Source: JAYZDB01 sp036338025 (GTDB lineage: Bacteria > Planctomycetota > UBA1135 > UBA2386). Taken from it: DNA of 6,868 nucleotides. Location of the stretch: contig JAYZDB010000149.1 of the NCBI GenBank assembly GCA_036338025.1, positions 1-6,868 on the forward strand, given 5' to 3'. A program made the position numbers and the translations under genes. Every line of letters begins with the position of its first letter. Position 1 is the first letter of the stretch. The notes under the pieces are model-generated. The model was not told the origin of the DNA and did not search any database. It saw only the letters and a program-made list of their open reading frames with translations. Below are positions 5,850-6,868 of this stretch, in pieces.

Positions 5850-6868
5850 CTACTCGTGCATCAGGGCCTTGATCGGATCGAGACGGGCGGCTCGGCGGGC
5901 CGGCAACCACGACACCAGTAAGGAAAGGAACAGGGCGCCGACAACAACCTGGATGATCCATGCCGGATCCAGATCCACGGGAACTTCGGTCAAGTTGTAG
6001 ACGCGGCGCGGGAACAACTCCTCGCCAGCCCACTCGTAGACGAACTCGTTGATATCATTCAGGAAGTACGCGGACAGGTAGCCGACCACCGTGCCGATGA
6101 TGCAGCCTGCGACGCCCACGGTCAGTCCACCGAGGACGAAGATACCGCCGGTGCCAGTCGGTGTTGCGCCCAGCGAGGTCAGGATGCCGATGTCCTGGAC
6201 CTTTTGTGCGACCATCATGTGCAGAGTCGCGAAGATCAAGAATCCGGCGACCAGCATGACTGCGAACAGGACGATCTTCATCAGGGCCCGTTCCTGGTCG
6301 ACGGCACTCAGGTAGGTAGCGTTTTGTTGTTCAAAGTTCAGCGCCGTGCCGCCGCCAAGATCCGCGACTGCTGCATCGACGGCGCTAGCTACTACGCTGA
6401 GATCCTGGTCGGGTGCCACCTTGATTGAGATGTCCGTGACGAGTTCTTCGTCACCGCCGCCCATGTGGTCGCGTAGCAAGTCGATGTCGAGCATGCAGAC
6501 TGTCAAGTCGAGCATCCGATGTTGTGTCCGGAATGCTCCGCTGAGGTGCGTGATGATACGGATCTTCTTGTATTCGTCATCGGTGCGGTTGTGGCGTGCG
6601 CTGATGATGTCAACGCGTTGGCCCGGGATTATCTGATCCCCGAAGTTGAGTCGCATGACGCCCAGGACGATGCCGTCCTGCGTCCCGAGGACTTCTGTGC
6701 CGCGGCTCGTCAGGGTCTGGTGGGCTTCCCACACTCGCTTTGGACTGACGGAGAATGGATCGTCGACAGCCTCGACAGAGAACGCTCCGGTCGCCATGCG
6801 AGGGTGAGGCACGATGTGTTTGCTGACCTGGTTGCTGAGCCAGTGTTGGAAGCTGGTTGTCTCCGCCT
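5850..6868 (-). CDS. ABC transporter permease, LolC/LolE type (first permease, 5' end missing)
   Basis: The frame is open to the right edge, so 338 codons of the C-terminal part are visible and the N-terminal span and start are outside. In visible numbering, a periplasmic region covers about 1-190 and includes GIVLGVMRLNFGDQIIPGQR, which matches the stretch where related permeases name the periplasmic assembly step. Three spans follow at about 196-218, 241-268 and 302-322, with the FtsX-type loop QKVQDIGILTSLGAT and the C-terminus PARRAARLDPIKALMHE. It is the first gene of the visible part of a permease-ATPase-permease set, hence lolC by position. It shares the FtsX half with the permease at 3836 but has its own periplasmic sequence, as expected for a heterodimer. 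It ends with TAG 2 bases before lolD. Nothing appears broken apart from the window edge. Confidence 0.9.
   Translation of the reverse strand, partial: AETTSFQHWLSNQVSKHIVPHPRMATGAFSVEAVDDPFSVSPKRVWEAHQTLTSRGTEVLGTQDGIVLGVMRLNFGDQIIPGQRVDIISARHNRTDDEYKKIRIITHLSGAFRTQHRMLDLTVCMLDIDLLRDHMGGGDEELVTDISIKVAPDQDLSVVASAVDAAVADLGGGTALNFEQQNATYLSAVDQERALMKIVLFAVMLVAGFLIFATLHMMVAQKVQDIGILTSLGATPTGTGGIFVLGGLTVGVAGCIIGTVVGYLSAYFLNDINEFVYEWAGEELFPRRVYNLTEVPVDLDPAWIIQVVVGALFLSLLVSWLPARRAARLDPIKALMHE

Noticed and set aside
5848..6033. Upstream extension of the LolD frame to 6033.
   Set aside because: It is an out-of-frame shadow of the first permease; the ATG at 5847 gives the standard LolD N-terminus.

Overview
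The window is GC-rich by inspection and holds the converging ends of two cell-envelope gene clusters from a diderm bacterium. I infer a member of the Planctomycetota or a close relative. The reasons are the NfeD-FloA pair beside a LolCDE-like exporter, the style of the small FloA-linked membrane protein (ending in a GPPKALR-type tail), and a short coding fragment that resembles the C-terminal domain seen in many secreted planctomycete proteins. The phylum call rests on recollection of protein style, not on a search.

Left half, plus strand (3-3240): the 3' part of a membrane-bound NfeD-type gene carrying two successive NfeD modules, then floA (bacterial flotillin), then a GTG-started gene for a small single-span membrane protein whose ribosome binding site lies inside the end of floA. 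A 41-codon orphan reading frame follows directly. The layout matches the Bacillus subtilis yqeZ-yqfA(floA)-yqfB operon, in which the NfeD protein and the flotillin act together in membrane microdomains; the third gene here is not recognisably yqfB.

Right half, minus strand (read from 6868 down to 3237): permease, ATPase, permease, putative lipoprotein. The first permease is cut by the right edge. The ATPase starts 2 bases after it, and the second permease shares one base with the ATPase stop, so the three are clearly co-translated. The order permease-ATPase-permease and the family features match lolC-lolD-lolE, the lipoprotein release system of the inner membrane. The last gene encodes a small protein with a lipoprotein-type signal peptide, so it may itself be a client of the exporter.

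The two clusters converge with no spacer: the last plus-strand frame and the lipoprotein gene end in TAG stops that overlap within CTAG, inside a 10-bp palindrome. The best terminator-like hairpin for the plus-strand operon lies about 75 bases further on, inside the lipoprotein gene. No RNA genes, CRISPR arrays, insertion sequences or clear promoters were seen; promoters of both operons probably lie outside the window. There is no gene-free stretch longer than 300 bases.
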